Positions 8,756-19,255 of a stretch of 26,513 bases of DNA are shown piece by piece. The translations under genes and the position numbers were made by a program. The stretch's first letter is position 1, and every line of letters begins with the position of its first letter. Where the stretch lies: NCBI GenBank assembly GCA_013054445.1, contig JAAMPI010000763.1, positions 1-26,513 on the forward strand. The letters run 5' to 3'. The notes under the pieces are model-generated. The model saw only the letters and a list, made by a program, of their open reading frames with translations. It was not told where the DNA came from and did not search any database. This stretch comes from Cudoniella acicularis (taxonomy: Eukaryota > Ascomycota > Leotiomycetes > Helotiales > Helotiaceae).

Positions 8756-11700
8756 ATGGCGGACAATTCCAACGAGCTCCCGCTTAAATTGACTTCCGCT
8801 TACCGGAGAAAGACTTCTCTGGAGTTATCCGCATCTAAGGTAACCTTTCTTTCCGAATCCGTAGCTCAAATATTTCACCAAGGTTTAGACTACCGGTATA
8901 TGCAATCCCTAGCAAATAAGTTGAGCAAGGCGGAAAGAACTGGAAATAGCATTACGTTATCAGCAGGAGACATCACCGCGCATATTACATCTATCATGAC
9001 TTTGACGATGAAAAATATGCAAGAGAAGACCGCAAAATTACAGACGAATGATGCGATGCAACGTGTATGTAGTGAATCACAGCTCTTGTTTTGTGTGGAG
9101 ATAATGTTGATCGTGGATTTAGCCTGTACTTGTTTCTAATGAAGCCATGTTGGTCCTTAATCGAATAGACAGCCGGACTTCAAAACGCCAAAGTCAATCT
9201 CAACACGGACGAAATTTCACTTCTTGTGGGTTTAATTCCCGAGAACGAAGCATCTCCCCGGACACCAAACCAACTCAGAAAGTCCTCTCTAGAGGTCTTA
9301 TTGAAGATCAGAAAAGCGCACGAAGAATGGAACCCTCTTCTTTTGTCGGCGAACGATGCGACTAACTTCCTACAATACTTCAATCATGCCTCACTGTATA
9401 GTCGAAACTTGCCGGGTTTGGATGCATTTTATACCTGGAGGCTTATGTATCTCCAAAAGTTCAATCAGTGTCATCTGTTCGATAACAAATTCGAGAAAGA
9501 GAAAGACTACAGCGACGGGATGGTCTCGAATATGAATGATTTGGAATCAAAACTGACGACGATGGGTCCAGAAGAAGTTGAAGTTTACGCAGAAAAAGGC
9601 TTCTTTTGTTAGCTTAGTTGTTTGCAGAGGCTTGAAGAAGCAAGGTCCAGGAAAAGGAGCGCAAACTTCAGTGCGAAGGAGACATTTTGCATGGAGTATC
9701 CTTCAGCACTTATGGCAAGTCTGTACCAACTTCATGTAGCGAAGGGGAAACACTTTCTCAGCTGGCAGCTCAGAGAGATAGCTTTTCATCTCTGGTCCGC
9801 CGCCTACAATCCCTCGTGCATTTCCAATGGACAATGAACAACCTACTCAGGGAAACTATCCATGCATTAAGCACACATCCACAAGAAACAATAGGACTCG
9901 CAGAACGATTAGATAGCGTTATGCAAATAGCGTCATGGAAGACAACCGAGTTGGTGCTTGAAGAAAAAAAAGCAGAAAATCTTTCAAACATTTATTGGCG
10001 CGACCGAAACACAGTTGAGAAAGAAAAAGATGGAAAAGGCGAAACCAAATGAACTATTCATTGCCCTTGCTGAGAATGTTTCTCGGAAATCAGGGGCTCG
10101 AACATTGCAAAAGAGTACTTTCGATGTATGCGGATCACCAATGATTGGTATAGTCCCCGGCACGTCTCTTGGAGGTAACTTGCTAGCCACAGAAGTTACT
10201 GCTGATTTCAATTCTCGACTTCGAGAGACTATGCTAAATGTGGCGTTGTCTCACCACCAGGGGTCTGAACTCTGTGAATGGGACTTCGTCCTTCAAGAGT
10301 CGCCAGTATCGGAGTTTTTAACCAAACAATTGGAAATACCTTCCAAGGACGGTTGTGACGCGAAGACCCCAATAGGTCCAGGAGAAGACAAATCTCCTTG
10401 CCAAGGTTATCCTGAAGCAGAAATCGAGTTATTGAAGCCGGAATTAACATGGGCCCATGAGGATTATATAAAGCTACTCGAGGCCACAGAGGCTGTGAAG
10501 AGCTGCCACGAGCAGTTACCTAGACGAGCTGGATTCGATTATTTACCGGCTCGAGGCGAGGAAAAGAAGCTGGATCTATTAATATCCTACATCAAGGAGT
10601 CACATAGGCGCATCAATTAATTCTTCAATTCCATTCGAGATGACGTTTCAGACGCTTTCGAAGGAGAATTCAGGCAGTATGGATTCCACACTTTTCCCAA
10701 GGCTGCTGCGATTGTCACAAAATTGAAAGCACAATACAACAGTTAAAGGAAGCTGGCGATACTAAGAACGTCATCGAAGTATTTCTTGAAGTGGTTTACA
10801 ATAAGCTCCGGGGTCGGGGCTTTGACCTTGAAACAGTTGAAGGTTACAATCGATTTTTCCTGCTCCCAGGCTTATCTACGACTCTCATAGAGCATCTTCA
10901 AGAGAGCGAATATGTACTCAAAGAGCGAGATAACCTCACGAAGGAGGTCGATTCTCTCAAGAAGACTATAGGAAAAAAAGGAGAAGAGGTTGGAAGAACA
11001 GGAAGCCGACATTCTCAAGGGTCGCGAATTCCGAGGCGCACCAGAAGAGAAATTGGGTAAAGAAAACATTAGGTTGGAGTCCGAGCTCGATGCTGTCTAA
11101 CGGGAGTTGGAGAAATTTAGAAAAGAGCCGGACAAAGTCAAGGCGGAATTCTTCGCTAAGATCCAGAAACTTCACGACAAGAATCGCGGAATGGAGGCAA
11201 AGCTTCAGGCGGAGAAGAGTGCCCACGATATACTAAAGCTGGATAACTCAGTAACCGTGAAGAATTTAGAAAGTTGTCGGGAAAAGATCGAGAAGTACAA
11301 AGAGGGCAGACGAGAGCTCAAGAAATAATATGGGGTTCTGGGGAGTGATAGGGACCAACTTCGTACCCGCCTACACATTAAGGCACCTAACTCCGAGATA
11401 GACCTGCAGGCCTCTCGAAAGGCGACAGCAGAGGCCACAACCAAGGCAGAAAATCTCGCTAAGGAGAAGAACAAGGTAGAAGAGGATCTCAAGAAGCTTC
11501 ATACTGAACGTGCCGTCAACGAGAATACCATTCGGGAATTTCCTAGGCTCAGGGAGAAGGCAAAGGATAAGCTTGAGGAACTTCCTATTCTTCGTGCTAG
11601 TCCTACGGAAATGAAGGAGGTTCAACATGCTACTTAGAGCAATTAGAGTAAGAGCATGGAAAAGAAAAGAGCTTGAGCCAGGACGAACTTGTTGCAGAGC

Positions 11701-11877
11701 TACAAAAAAAAATTTGTTGAAGAAAAAGAGAAGTCGAGAAAGAGTGCGAGTCAAGGAGCTTTTACGGAACTGCAAAAGCAACTTGCTGAGGAGAAGGAAA
11801 AGCCGAGAAAGCTGGAGTCAAAACTGGGGCTGCTGGGGCTTATATTGACAACCGCCGCAGCGGTGTTCGATCAGTGA
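8756..11877 (+). pseudogene. decayed gene for a long coiled-coil protein
   Basis: Reads MADNSNELPLKLTSAYRRKT from 8756. An intron at 9065-9168 (GTATGT...AATAG) keeps the frame into exon 2 (9169-9582, e.g. NLNTDEISLLVGLIPENE), and an intron at 9583-9644 would join to VQEKERKLQCEGDIL. From about 10880 to the end the sequence is heptad-like Lys/Glu/Leu coiled coil (ERDNLTKEVDSLKK, EKFRKEPDKVKAEFFAKIQK, TELQKQLAEEKEKPRKLESK). Breaks: in-frame stops at 10618, 11098, 11326 and 11635; frame changes at A8 9964-9971, A7 10973-10979 and A9 11704-11712, each cured by one A fewer; and others near 10690-10735 and 11660. The protein would be roughly 950-1000 residues. No known domain identified; SMC-like resemblance is only coiled-coil composition. 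The long sensible stretches on both sides of each break argue for a recent pseudogene. Confidence 0.65.
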
Positions 11878-13029
11878 ATCCTTCTGTGACTCGTTAAAGA
11901 TCATAGATCTTGCTCTCCATCGTATTTTTTTCTTCGGAACCTGTCACTACGGCTCCCTTTTCAGACTTTCTCGGGAACCGGGAGACTCTCAGAATATTTA
12001 CGTGTTTCTTTTGTGTCTTTCACCTAAGTTGGTTTCGCCAATGATGTACTGCTATTCTGGGCGTTGACTGGGGATTTCTTACTTTATGCGTGATACCCAG
12101 CGGCGTTTCTGTACCAAAATTGTCTGGAGTTGGGCAGCATTGTGGTTGCTTGGCGTTTCTGGCATGCAAACTGTTCATGGCCAAGATACCCAATACCGTA
12201 AATGGTGGTACTGTTACATAGGAGTCGCATTGAATGTAGATACGCGATAAATCCATGAAATGAATCATTCACCTAAACGATGTTTGTGAAATGGTATATA
12301 TCCCTTCGATCGTTTTTCAGACCATGCCCGAAATTTACTCCCAAGACCTTACAGGAAAAGCATTATGCTACTGTGGGATGTTCTTGAAATGGGGTGGTGA
12401 AAAATTCTGTCATTTTGCTTGCTCAATAAACATTGTGGTACTGTGAGATCTTATTCTTGAAAGGGGTAGCGATAAACTCGGTCGTTTTGCCTGTTTAATA
12501 GATAGTGTAATACTGTGAGACATTCTTCTTGATAAGGGGCAATGAAAAATCCTGCAATTTTTTCTGCTTAAGAGACATTATGGTACTGTGAGATATACCT
12601 CTAAAACAGACAGCAAGAAATTCTTTCCTTATGCTGCTCTTGCTACCTAAGTGTGCTTTTAGTTGGTAATTATTTGGTTCCTTTTAGGTGTTGGGGAGTT
12701 CATGAACGAGGCGTGGAAGGGTTGAAGATATGGGTTGATAAAGAGTATAATTGTTTGGTAAATATTGATGTGCTATGAAGAATGAATGCTCTTGAATGGG
12801 ATATTTGGGGTGGTTGAATTGTCTCAGATGTCTGAGTTTTCCATCAAAAGCGGAAATACAGTAAACAAACCAACGAAACATTTACTTCAATGCAATTCGC
12901 AAGTCATGGATTTAATATCATCTATTTTGAAACGAAGACAACAAGTTTATGCTACATAAACCGGGATATCATTTCTGCCAGTGCCATGCACAACAAACCA
13001 ACCAACCGACTTCAGAGAAAGAACTTCTC
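11878..13029. other. intergenic between coiled-coil remnant and MVD1
   Basis: No supported gene. It contains the degenerate tandem repeat at 12361-12640. The right end, next to 13030, must include the 3' untranslated region of the leftward mevalonate diphosphate decarboxylase gene. Confidence 0.5.
12361..12640. repeat. degenerate ~72 bp tandem repeat, four copies
   Basis: The marker TACTGTG recurs at 12369, 12439, 12511 and 12584, spacings of 70, 72 and 73. Each copy follows the pattern CATTATGGTACTGTGAGAT, then TTCTTGA, a GGGG-containing stretch, GAAAAATTCTG, and a T-rich CTTGCTTAATA end. Copies carry substitutions and small indels. No coding sense in any frame. Confidence 0.8.
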
Positions 13030-14253
13030 TCATTTCTTAATAGGCTCACCGTTCGCCGCAATCAGGGACTCCTCGATTCTGATGGGTCCCTCCCCAACCT
13101 GTGTCAGGATGACTCGCGCAACACCGTCCTTCAATACCTGAACGGCTCGAGCATCCAAAGCCGAGGTGGATTGAGCTTTGATATTCCTTGATTGCCAGCC
13201 GTCCAGGTTGCCCAATGCGCCATTTAATACACCAGCCACTGCCTCGGTATCTTTCTCCTCGTAGTAGATGACAGCATTTGGTCCGGCGTCAAAAGTATAG
13301 GCCGCGATGATCTTGCCGGCCTCACGGTTGATGTCCTCAACCACCCGAATAGCCGCTCTGCTGACATCATTCAAGTAGAAGATGGGAGGGAAGGTATCCA
13401 AGCATGTAGCATGGAAACTATTACTCTCCATCATCGTCACCTTTCCGAAGGCCTGGAAGTCCTTCTCCAGGATCGCCTTCTCCATCTCGGCCATGTGTTT
13501 CGGCACAACAATCTCGGCCCGGCGCTGGAAGAGCCCGGATGTACCCACCGTGATCTGCATTCCCGAGGTGCTGCTTACGCCCTTCTTCTCAGCCGACACG
13601 ACCAAGATAAGCGCACGCATTGTTGGCCAGTGAGACGCGGGTGCGATCTCTACAGCGACGCTGTCGCTGCCGTCGGCTTTCCAACCCATTTGCCAGGCTA
13701 CGTAGCCGCCGAATAGGGAACGGCACGCGCTTCCGCTTCCTTGTCTTGCGATCCGCGAGAGGTCGGTGGGAGAAGAAGGGAGCTCATAGAGGTTTGCGAT
13801 GGCGCGGACAAGGGCTGCGAAGCCGGCTGCTGAGGAGGCGAGGCCTGCGGCTGTGGGGAAGTTGTTCTCGGAGACGATTCGCAGAGGGAGGGTAGAGAGT
13901 TTAGGGAGGGAGGGGTTTGATTCTTCGAGGGCAGCGCGCAGGGAGCGCAGTTCCCGGAAGCAGGCTTGTGTGCGGGGGCCGGAGACATCTTGGCTGGAGG
14001 AGTTGAGGAGGAGGGTATCTTCGGTGAAGGAGGAGGAGCATGCTGCTGTGGTATGTGTGCGCAAGTCGGCTTGGGAGAGGGTTACTGAGACGGAGGAGTT
14101 TGTTGGGAGGTTGAGCTTCGCATCGCGTTTGCCCCAGTATCTAGACAGAAGTGTCAATAATAGGGGGGTAATGTGGGGGAGGGGCACTTACTTCACAACT
14201 GCAATGTTGACTGGAGCAGTCGTGCTAGCTTGGTAAACTTTCTGGTCTGCCAT
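13030..14253 (-). CDS. MVD1: diphosphomevalonate decarboxylase
   Basis: The enzyme converts mevalonate 5-diphosphate to isopentenyl diphosphate with ATP, a step of the mevalonate pathway that feeds ergosterol and other isoprenoids. Two exons, 14253-14192 and 14140-13030, joined over a 51-nt GTAAGT...CTAG intron; 1173 nt give 390 residues, the usual fungal length. The N-terminus is STTAPVNIAVVKYWGKRDAK, the family's substrate/ATP site. The GHMP-kinase motif PTAAGLASSA lies at residues 116-125, followed by the Gly-Ser-Gly-Ala-Cys-Arg-Ser segment near the catalytic Asp/Arg region, and AYTFDAGPNA in the C-terminal GHMP domain. The start is the ATG at 14253 because the intron join restores the conserved VKYWGKR. 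It is divergent from the heme lyase gene, with 264 bases between starts. Confidence 0.96.
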
Positions 14254-14517
14254 TTTGAGGTCTATCGCGATTTCAAAGGAGCAAGAAGTAATTGCGACGG
14301 GTTTGGAAATCGCAATGGCAGGCCAGTGAAGACTTAAGTATAAGAAGTTGTTTTGGTGGTGCCGTGGTGGGAGAATAATTTAGGAGCGGTCAACCCTGAC
14401 CAATCGGGGAAATGCCCATGTTTGTACCGATATTCAGGGACCGACAAGAAAGATTGTGCATGAAGCCATCACCATTTCTTAGCCCTGTCTTCCCCGAGTA
14501 TTGAGCACACATAAGCA
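14254..14517. promoter_or_regulatory. bidirectional MVD1/heme lyase promoter region with CCAAT
   Basis: 264 bases lie between the two divergent start codons. A CCAAT pentamer is at 14400-14404 on the plus strand. CCAAT boxes bind the HAP complex, which in fungi links transcription to heme, iron and respiration; that would suit a heme lyase gene and a sterol-pathway gene, but this is inference from one motif. Confidence 0.4.
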
Positions 14518-15374
14518 ATGGCGAAGGAGACCGAAACGCCGGCGGAGACTTGTCCAGTCGACCATGCTACGCGCGAAGCATGGCTGAAATCGAATCCTTC
14601 GCCACATCCATTTCCAGGCGCATCCAAGGAAGCCGGCCTCGCCAGCAAGGGAAACAGTTGCGACTCGAGCTCTATTGATCAATCGCCTCCCCCTCCGAAA
14701 GGTTTTTTGTCAAAACTTACATCGCCTGCAATTCCTGTTGCTGCAGAAGCTCCAAAATTTCTAGGCGTAGACCGTGAAGTTTCGACGATTCCGAGAGCAT
14801 CTCCAGTGAATAAGGATGAAGGGGCAAAGCCTGCGAACAGTGAGAAGGAGAGTGGTGTGAGTGCGAGTGGTAATTGGATATATCCGTCAGAGAAGATGTT
14901 CTTTGAGGCGATGAAGAGGAAGGGATATAGCAGTGAGGCAAAAAATATGAAGACGATTGTTCCGATTCATAATGCTGTTAATGAGAGGGCGTGGAAAGAG
15001 ATCAAGGAGTGGGAACGGCCTTGGGGCGGCGAAGAAAAGTATGTGCTTGAACATCGTATCGATTGATGGCCGAATTATGCTGATTTGAGAATTGTAGATG
15101 TGGAGGTCCGAAGCTTCATTCCTTCCTTGGTCTGTCGACAACCATGAGCCCCAAAGCTAGATTCAACACTATCCTTGGATATACCCCACCATTTGATAGA
15201 CATGATTGGGTTGTGGATAGGTGTGGAACAAGGGTTGAATACGTGATTGACTTCTATGCTGGAAGGAATGAAGGGAAAAACGACAAGCTGAATTTCTTCC
15301 TGGATGTAAGACCGAAACTGAATACCTGGGAGGGATGGAAGATGAGAGGTGCAAAGGCGCTGGGTTTTGTATGA
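14518..15374 (+). CDS. CYT2: mitochondrial cytochrome c1/c heme lyase
   Basis: Holocytochrome-c synthases attach heme covalently to the CXXCH of apocytochromes in the mitochondrial intermembrane space. Two exons, 14518-15038 and 15098-15374, with a 59-nt intron; 265 residues. Landmarks in order: the heme-regulatory CP motif TCPVDH (C12-P13), WIYPSEKMFFEAMKRKGY (about 120-137), PIHNAVNERAW with the heme-ligand His region (149-159), CGGPKLHSF right after the splice, PFDRHDW and RCGTRVEYVIDFYAG, then DVRPKLNTWEG at the C-terminus. The N-terminus beginning CPVD..T...WL and HPFPGA resembles cytochrome c1 lyase (Cyt2) more than cytochrome c lyase (Cyc3), which usually begins MGWFWA; the paralogue assignment is therefore likely but not certain. 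It converges with the DUF647 gene, 196 bases apart. Confidence 0.92.
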
Positions 15375-15570
15375 GTGCATAGTTTGGAATGGTGTTTAGT
15401 GTTGATGGATGATGAGTATTTCCAGGAATCCCCGCTCCGGCAAGAGCTGTACTTTGTAAGAAATAGCGAAAAAGAAGTGTACGAGTGTACAATACCTCTG
15501 CCTGGAAGCTTAAAATACTGGCTTCATGTATATTCTCAAAGATCTTTGCATATATCTCCATGGCGTGACA

Positions 15571-17427
15571 TCACCTAGACTTCTTCATCTTGATTCTCGT
15601 CCCAGATTTTGTCTCCATGGCTCCTGTTTCAATATCCCACCCCGCTTTCTGAAGAGCTTCGAAAACGTGATGACGCTGACAAACTTTGTCAACGTAATCT
15701 TTTGTACGTGCGAGAGCCTCCGTCAGGGTCTCGCCGTCCCTCGTACGGCCTAGTGCCCAAAATTCAACATGGTAAAGTGCATGCATCCAAGCACTTAGTT
15801 GGGCACTTGTCGAAGCACCATTTTTCAAGACAATCAAAAAAGTCTTCCTTGGCTCATCGTACCACATGATGTATTCATCATCTTTATAGATGTCCAAAAG
15901 CTTTGCGAATTCGGCAGACTGAGTTCCAGAATAGCTGCCACTCCCTTGATTGGCTTCTCCAAAGAGGTTAAGAATAGTTCGAAGATCAACTCCAATTTTG
16001 CAATAACCAAGAGGCTTTCCACCTTTCCATCGGAGAACCCCATCTCTTTCGAAAATTCGCTCTTGTAGAGAAATTTCTTCCGGAGTCGGGACTTGTAGAG
16101 GGGAGGAATTTGCAGGGTCGTTTGGATGAGCTTTTTCCAAATATATTTTATTTCGTACTCGCTCAAGGACATTCGAGAACACGAGATTGGCTCGCTGTCT
16201 GTTGAGTGTTCGCATACTGACCGCTCTGACTGCCAGGTAGTTTGTACCGAGATGGATGGCTAAGAGAGCGATCATTGCTGTCCATGTTGCCCATTTGGAG
16301 AATATATGGGATACTACTAGACTTCCGACGAGCATGCCCAAAAGGGAGATAATTGTCTCTTGACTTGAGTCTTTCTAACCTGGAATTAGCTTTGCCTTCC
16401 AAAAATATACGATTCACTAACAGCGTTCAATTCTCCCAGATTGCCCTGTGTTGCAAAATGAGCGCTTAAAGAAGCTTTCGAGCTTCCCGCAGCCACTCCA
16501 CATAAACTTCGTAGAACGCTTGAGCAACTCAGCAAGATGACTCTTGATGCCTTTGGAAGTGCTGGAGAGAAGCAGTCCAAGATCATAGCGGAATCATTAA
16601 ATATGTCTGCCGCTAGTCGATACATCTTGCACTCTGGCTCGAGGGATGTTCCGAGCCTGTGCGCGAAGAGAATTGTTGCAATTCGCCCCATGCTCTCTTG
16701 GATCACTGTTAGAAGCAGCGCGGCGGTTGGTGAAGCCTTCGAATCACCAACACCGATTCCTATTAAAAAATTAGAGTTGGCTTCCGTCTAAAAATTCACA
16801 CGAAAATAAAAAGAGTACCTGAGGGAGACGCAATGGACATGATGAGAGGGAATTTGAGTTTGAGATTAAATCAACTATCTCAATTCAAAGTGGCAGAGAA
16901 GAGTCACAAAAGAGAATTGAGGTCTCTGAGAGAGAATATTTAGATTCTTACCTTCAAGAACTGCCCTACTCGAGAGCATTCCGGCGATCGAACTACTAAA
17001 AGCTTGCAAAGAATCCTTCAATTCTAATTAGCCTCACTCATACTCGCATCATGAAAAACTCACATAAATCTGATACCTGAGAAGCCTCTCATCAGCCGCA
17101 ACCCAATCTGATTTCATTTTGGAGAGAAACTCACTCAAGATAATCCCCCGTAACACTATGGGGATACCCAGAAGGCAAGAATGCATTCAAGACACTCCTC
17201 GCATAGCTATTCGTGTTCTTCGGCACCTGTTTAAAAATCAGCCCTAAAATTCTTCTTCCCAGAAAAACAGGAGAGATTATGAATCTTACGATGACATCGA
17301 TCCTGTTATTCTGGTTTTTGTCGCTGGGAGGAGTGGAAATGTATGTCGCAACGATGTTTTTTGATTCGTCAATTTCCTCAATTTCGAGACGTCGCGTGGA
17401 CGATTTTTTGAGTGGTGATTGAGCCAT
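15571..17427 (-). CDS. RUS family (DUF647) membrane protein
   Basis: Homologues of plant ROOT UVB SENSITIVE proteins; the fungal role is unknown to me. Five exons: 17427-17135, 17076-17064, 17015-16952, 16759-16422 and 16374-15571, together 1512 nt, 503 residues. The family signature runs NAFLPSGYPHSVTGDYLEYQ, then DSLQAFSSSIAGMLSSRAVL and GIGVGDSKASPTAA, crossing three introns, which confirms the splicing. IQESMGRIATILFAHRLG and the ADIFNDSAMILD segment follow. A hydrophobic stretch (SLLGMLVGSLVVSH...WTAMIALLAIHLGTNYLAV) suggests membrane spans. Exon 2 is only 13 nt (encodes the end of E98 and Y-Q-I-Y). Intron 3 is 192 nt, longer than its neighbours (47-58). Intron 4 has a GTTAGT donor. The start at 17427 is the first ATG in the frame. 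Confidence 0.9.
17064..17076 (-). other. 13-nt microexon of the DUF647 gene
   Basis: On the minus strand the exon is preceded by TTCTCAG and followed by GTGAGT. It supplies one base of E98 and the codons Y-Q-I-Y, which complete the conserved DYLEYQ-Y-DSLQ motif. Skipping it would break the frame. Confidence 0.85.
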
Positions 17428-17879
17428 TGTTGCTGGCTGGAAGGGCTGAGTCACATCTCAAAAGCGTTTAATTGCGTATCGCGAATAGGGCAATGAGTTT
17501 GGGATGAATTGTTGTTGGAGTTGGGAAGGGTGAAGCACTTAGAGCGAGAAGGTTTACGTTGCGTTTGGGGTGAAGCGAGGTTGATCTGGTCGCTGATTGG
17601 TTGGCCGTGACTAGGTTACTTGGTACTTTTGTACCAGACCCTACGAGCATTTTCTACATATTTTTAACAACCATTTCTTATATTCTAGGATTCTGTTTTT
17701 AAGATTAATAGCTTAGAATTTCGCAACATTTAGAACACGTGCATCTTTTATTACCATTGGCACTGTCTTTGCTCAACTTGCGATAAAGTTTCCGAAGTTA
17801 GGAGACTTCGACAGAATTCGAGATTAAAACAATAATCAATTGTAGTATTTCATTTTTATTATTAAAAGGAAACGAACAA
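17428..17879. other. intergenic, AT-rich
   Basis: This holds the upstream region of the leftward DUF647 gene. No gene or clear regulatory site; a CACGTG hexamer is near 17737. Confidence 0.4.
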
Positions 17880-18817
17880 TTAAGAAACCGGGTTACGGAC
17901 TTCAAGTTTTGAGAAGGATTTTTTAAAAGCATCAGAGGCGCCCTCTAACAACCTTCCGGGCAGCACGAGTACGTCAAGACTAAGATGCTTGGAATCTGCC
18001 GTCAGGCCCATCGCCAGCGGGCTTGAAGGCATACAAGAGCTGCACACTATCAATATAACACAACCTACCATTTATCCAAATCTCACCCCCAAACACCTCA
18101 TGCAAGTCTTTTGCCACAAGATCCAGATTACTTGGGAAGTGTTCGTCGCCCGGTTTCTTGAGGACGTCCAAGTGCAACCTGATCGCCACTCCTTTCCCAT
18201 GAGAGTTATACTCGGTCATCATATCCTTGAATAAATCCAAGAAGTGCTGCCACCGTAGGTCAAATCCATATGGTCTATTGAAACACTCGTATCGCATCTG
18301 AACCAATTTCTCCAAATCTTCATGAACCCACGCAAAACGAAGGCTCAAAGACTTCAGGTTTCCAAACTTCTTCGACCAACCTAGCACAGTCGACAAATTC
18401 CTCACGTTCATATTAAGGAGGTAGCTCAATGTGGGAGTCAGAAATTGCAGCTCGATGTGTTGAATGTGGCATGGCAAAAATATAGACTCAGGCATCCTGC
18501 CGAACTGGAAGTCCGACACACTAAGCCAAAGTGTATTGCGCCTGTACGCCATTTTGAGTACCTTGAATTCCTTAAGCTCCTAGTAGATCTTTTTGCAGCT
18601 GTCTCGCAGACTTGGAAGAAGTGGTATGTAACATTTGTGCCAGTCAGGGCCTGGGCGTTTTGGGAATTAAGGGCAGACTTGGCAGAGGGTCATGACGAGG
18701 AACATAGACGCCTAGCTTATTATCGTGGGCGCATATTAAACCGGTTGGAGGCGTGAGAACTTCGGTGTAGATTTGATCGCGAATCTCGCGTGGGAGATCG
18801 AGCAAGGGGCAAGCCAT
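17880..18817 (-). pseudogene. broken F-box-like (LPxEIRxxIY) gene
   Basis: The start at 18817 reads CPLLDLPREIRDQIYTEVL, the N-terminal signature of a large fungal family of F-box-like proteins. That frame ends at TGA 18646-18644. Sense then continues in another frame (ALNSQNAQALTGTNVTYHFF, then QVC), and near 18590 in a third one, which has TAG at 18582-18580 inside a KIY-stop-ELKEF segment. From 18552 that third frame is open to 17880 (190 codons, MAYRRNTLWLSVSDFQFG, later LSLRFAWVHEDLEKLVQM). So there are at least two frame changes and one stop within 250 bases, while the C-terminal part is clean. TAG could come from CAG or GAG. Alternative: an unusual exon-intron structure, which I tried and could not make work. 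Confidence 0.6.
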
Positions 18818-19255
18818 TTGCGGGAGGTTTGAAGTATTGACTGGAAAGGAGGCAAGTGTGAGGAGTCGTCGGGACTCGGAACAATATTTATGATCCGAGC
18901 ACTTACAGGAGCTTCAGAAATGTCACGAGTTACTTACTTTCTTCGATGTAGCTTCATATTTGATGAATATAGTGAAACAATATTATTTTCAAAGTTGTTG
19001 CTTAACTCTGAAAACGCGCTACTGTACTGCCGACAATATGGTTCTAAATCCTATTCAGCAGGTTTCATCCCACCTTTGACAAGCTTGACTTACGGGAACG
19101 GACCAACTACCGGTTTTCCTCAATTCCATACAGCGCTCGTAACAACACCGCCGAGCCACCTCTCTCCTAAGGTCGCGGATACCTTTGATCTGCCAGGAAA
19201 CGCACCTGCTGGACAAATACCCCAATCACGTGACCGACCTCGATTTCTCTCAACT
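18818..19255. promoter_or_regulatory. divergent upstream region with CCAAT and TCACGTGA
   Basis: It separates the F-box-like pseudogene (leftward) and the reductase gene (rightward). CCAAT at 19222-19226 overlaps the palindrome TCACGTGA at 19226-19233, 22 bases upstream of the ATG; CACGTG is the core of Cbf1/bHLH sites. The reductase frame stays open upstream to about 18890, so a longer N-terminus is formally possible, but the extra part lacks a recognisable motif. Confidence 0.45.

Noticed and set aside
13411..14236. Several plus-strand open frames opposite MVD1
   Set aside because: Antisense shadows of a well-supported enzyme gene; no domain signature.
18890..19255. N-terminal extension of the reductase (122 extra residues)
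   Set aside because: The frame is open but carries promoter-like motifs (CCAAT, CACGTG) and no targeting or domain signature; the Rossmann fold begins right after the ATG 19256.
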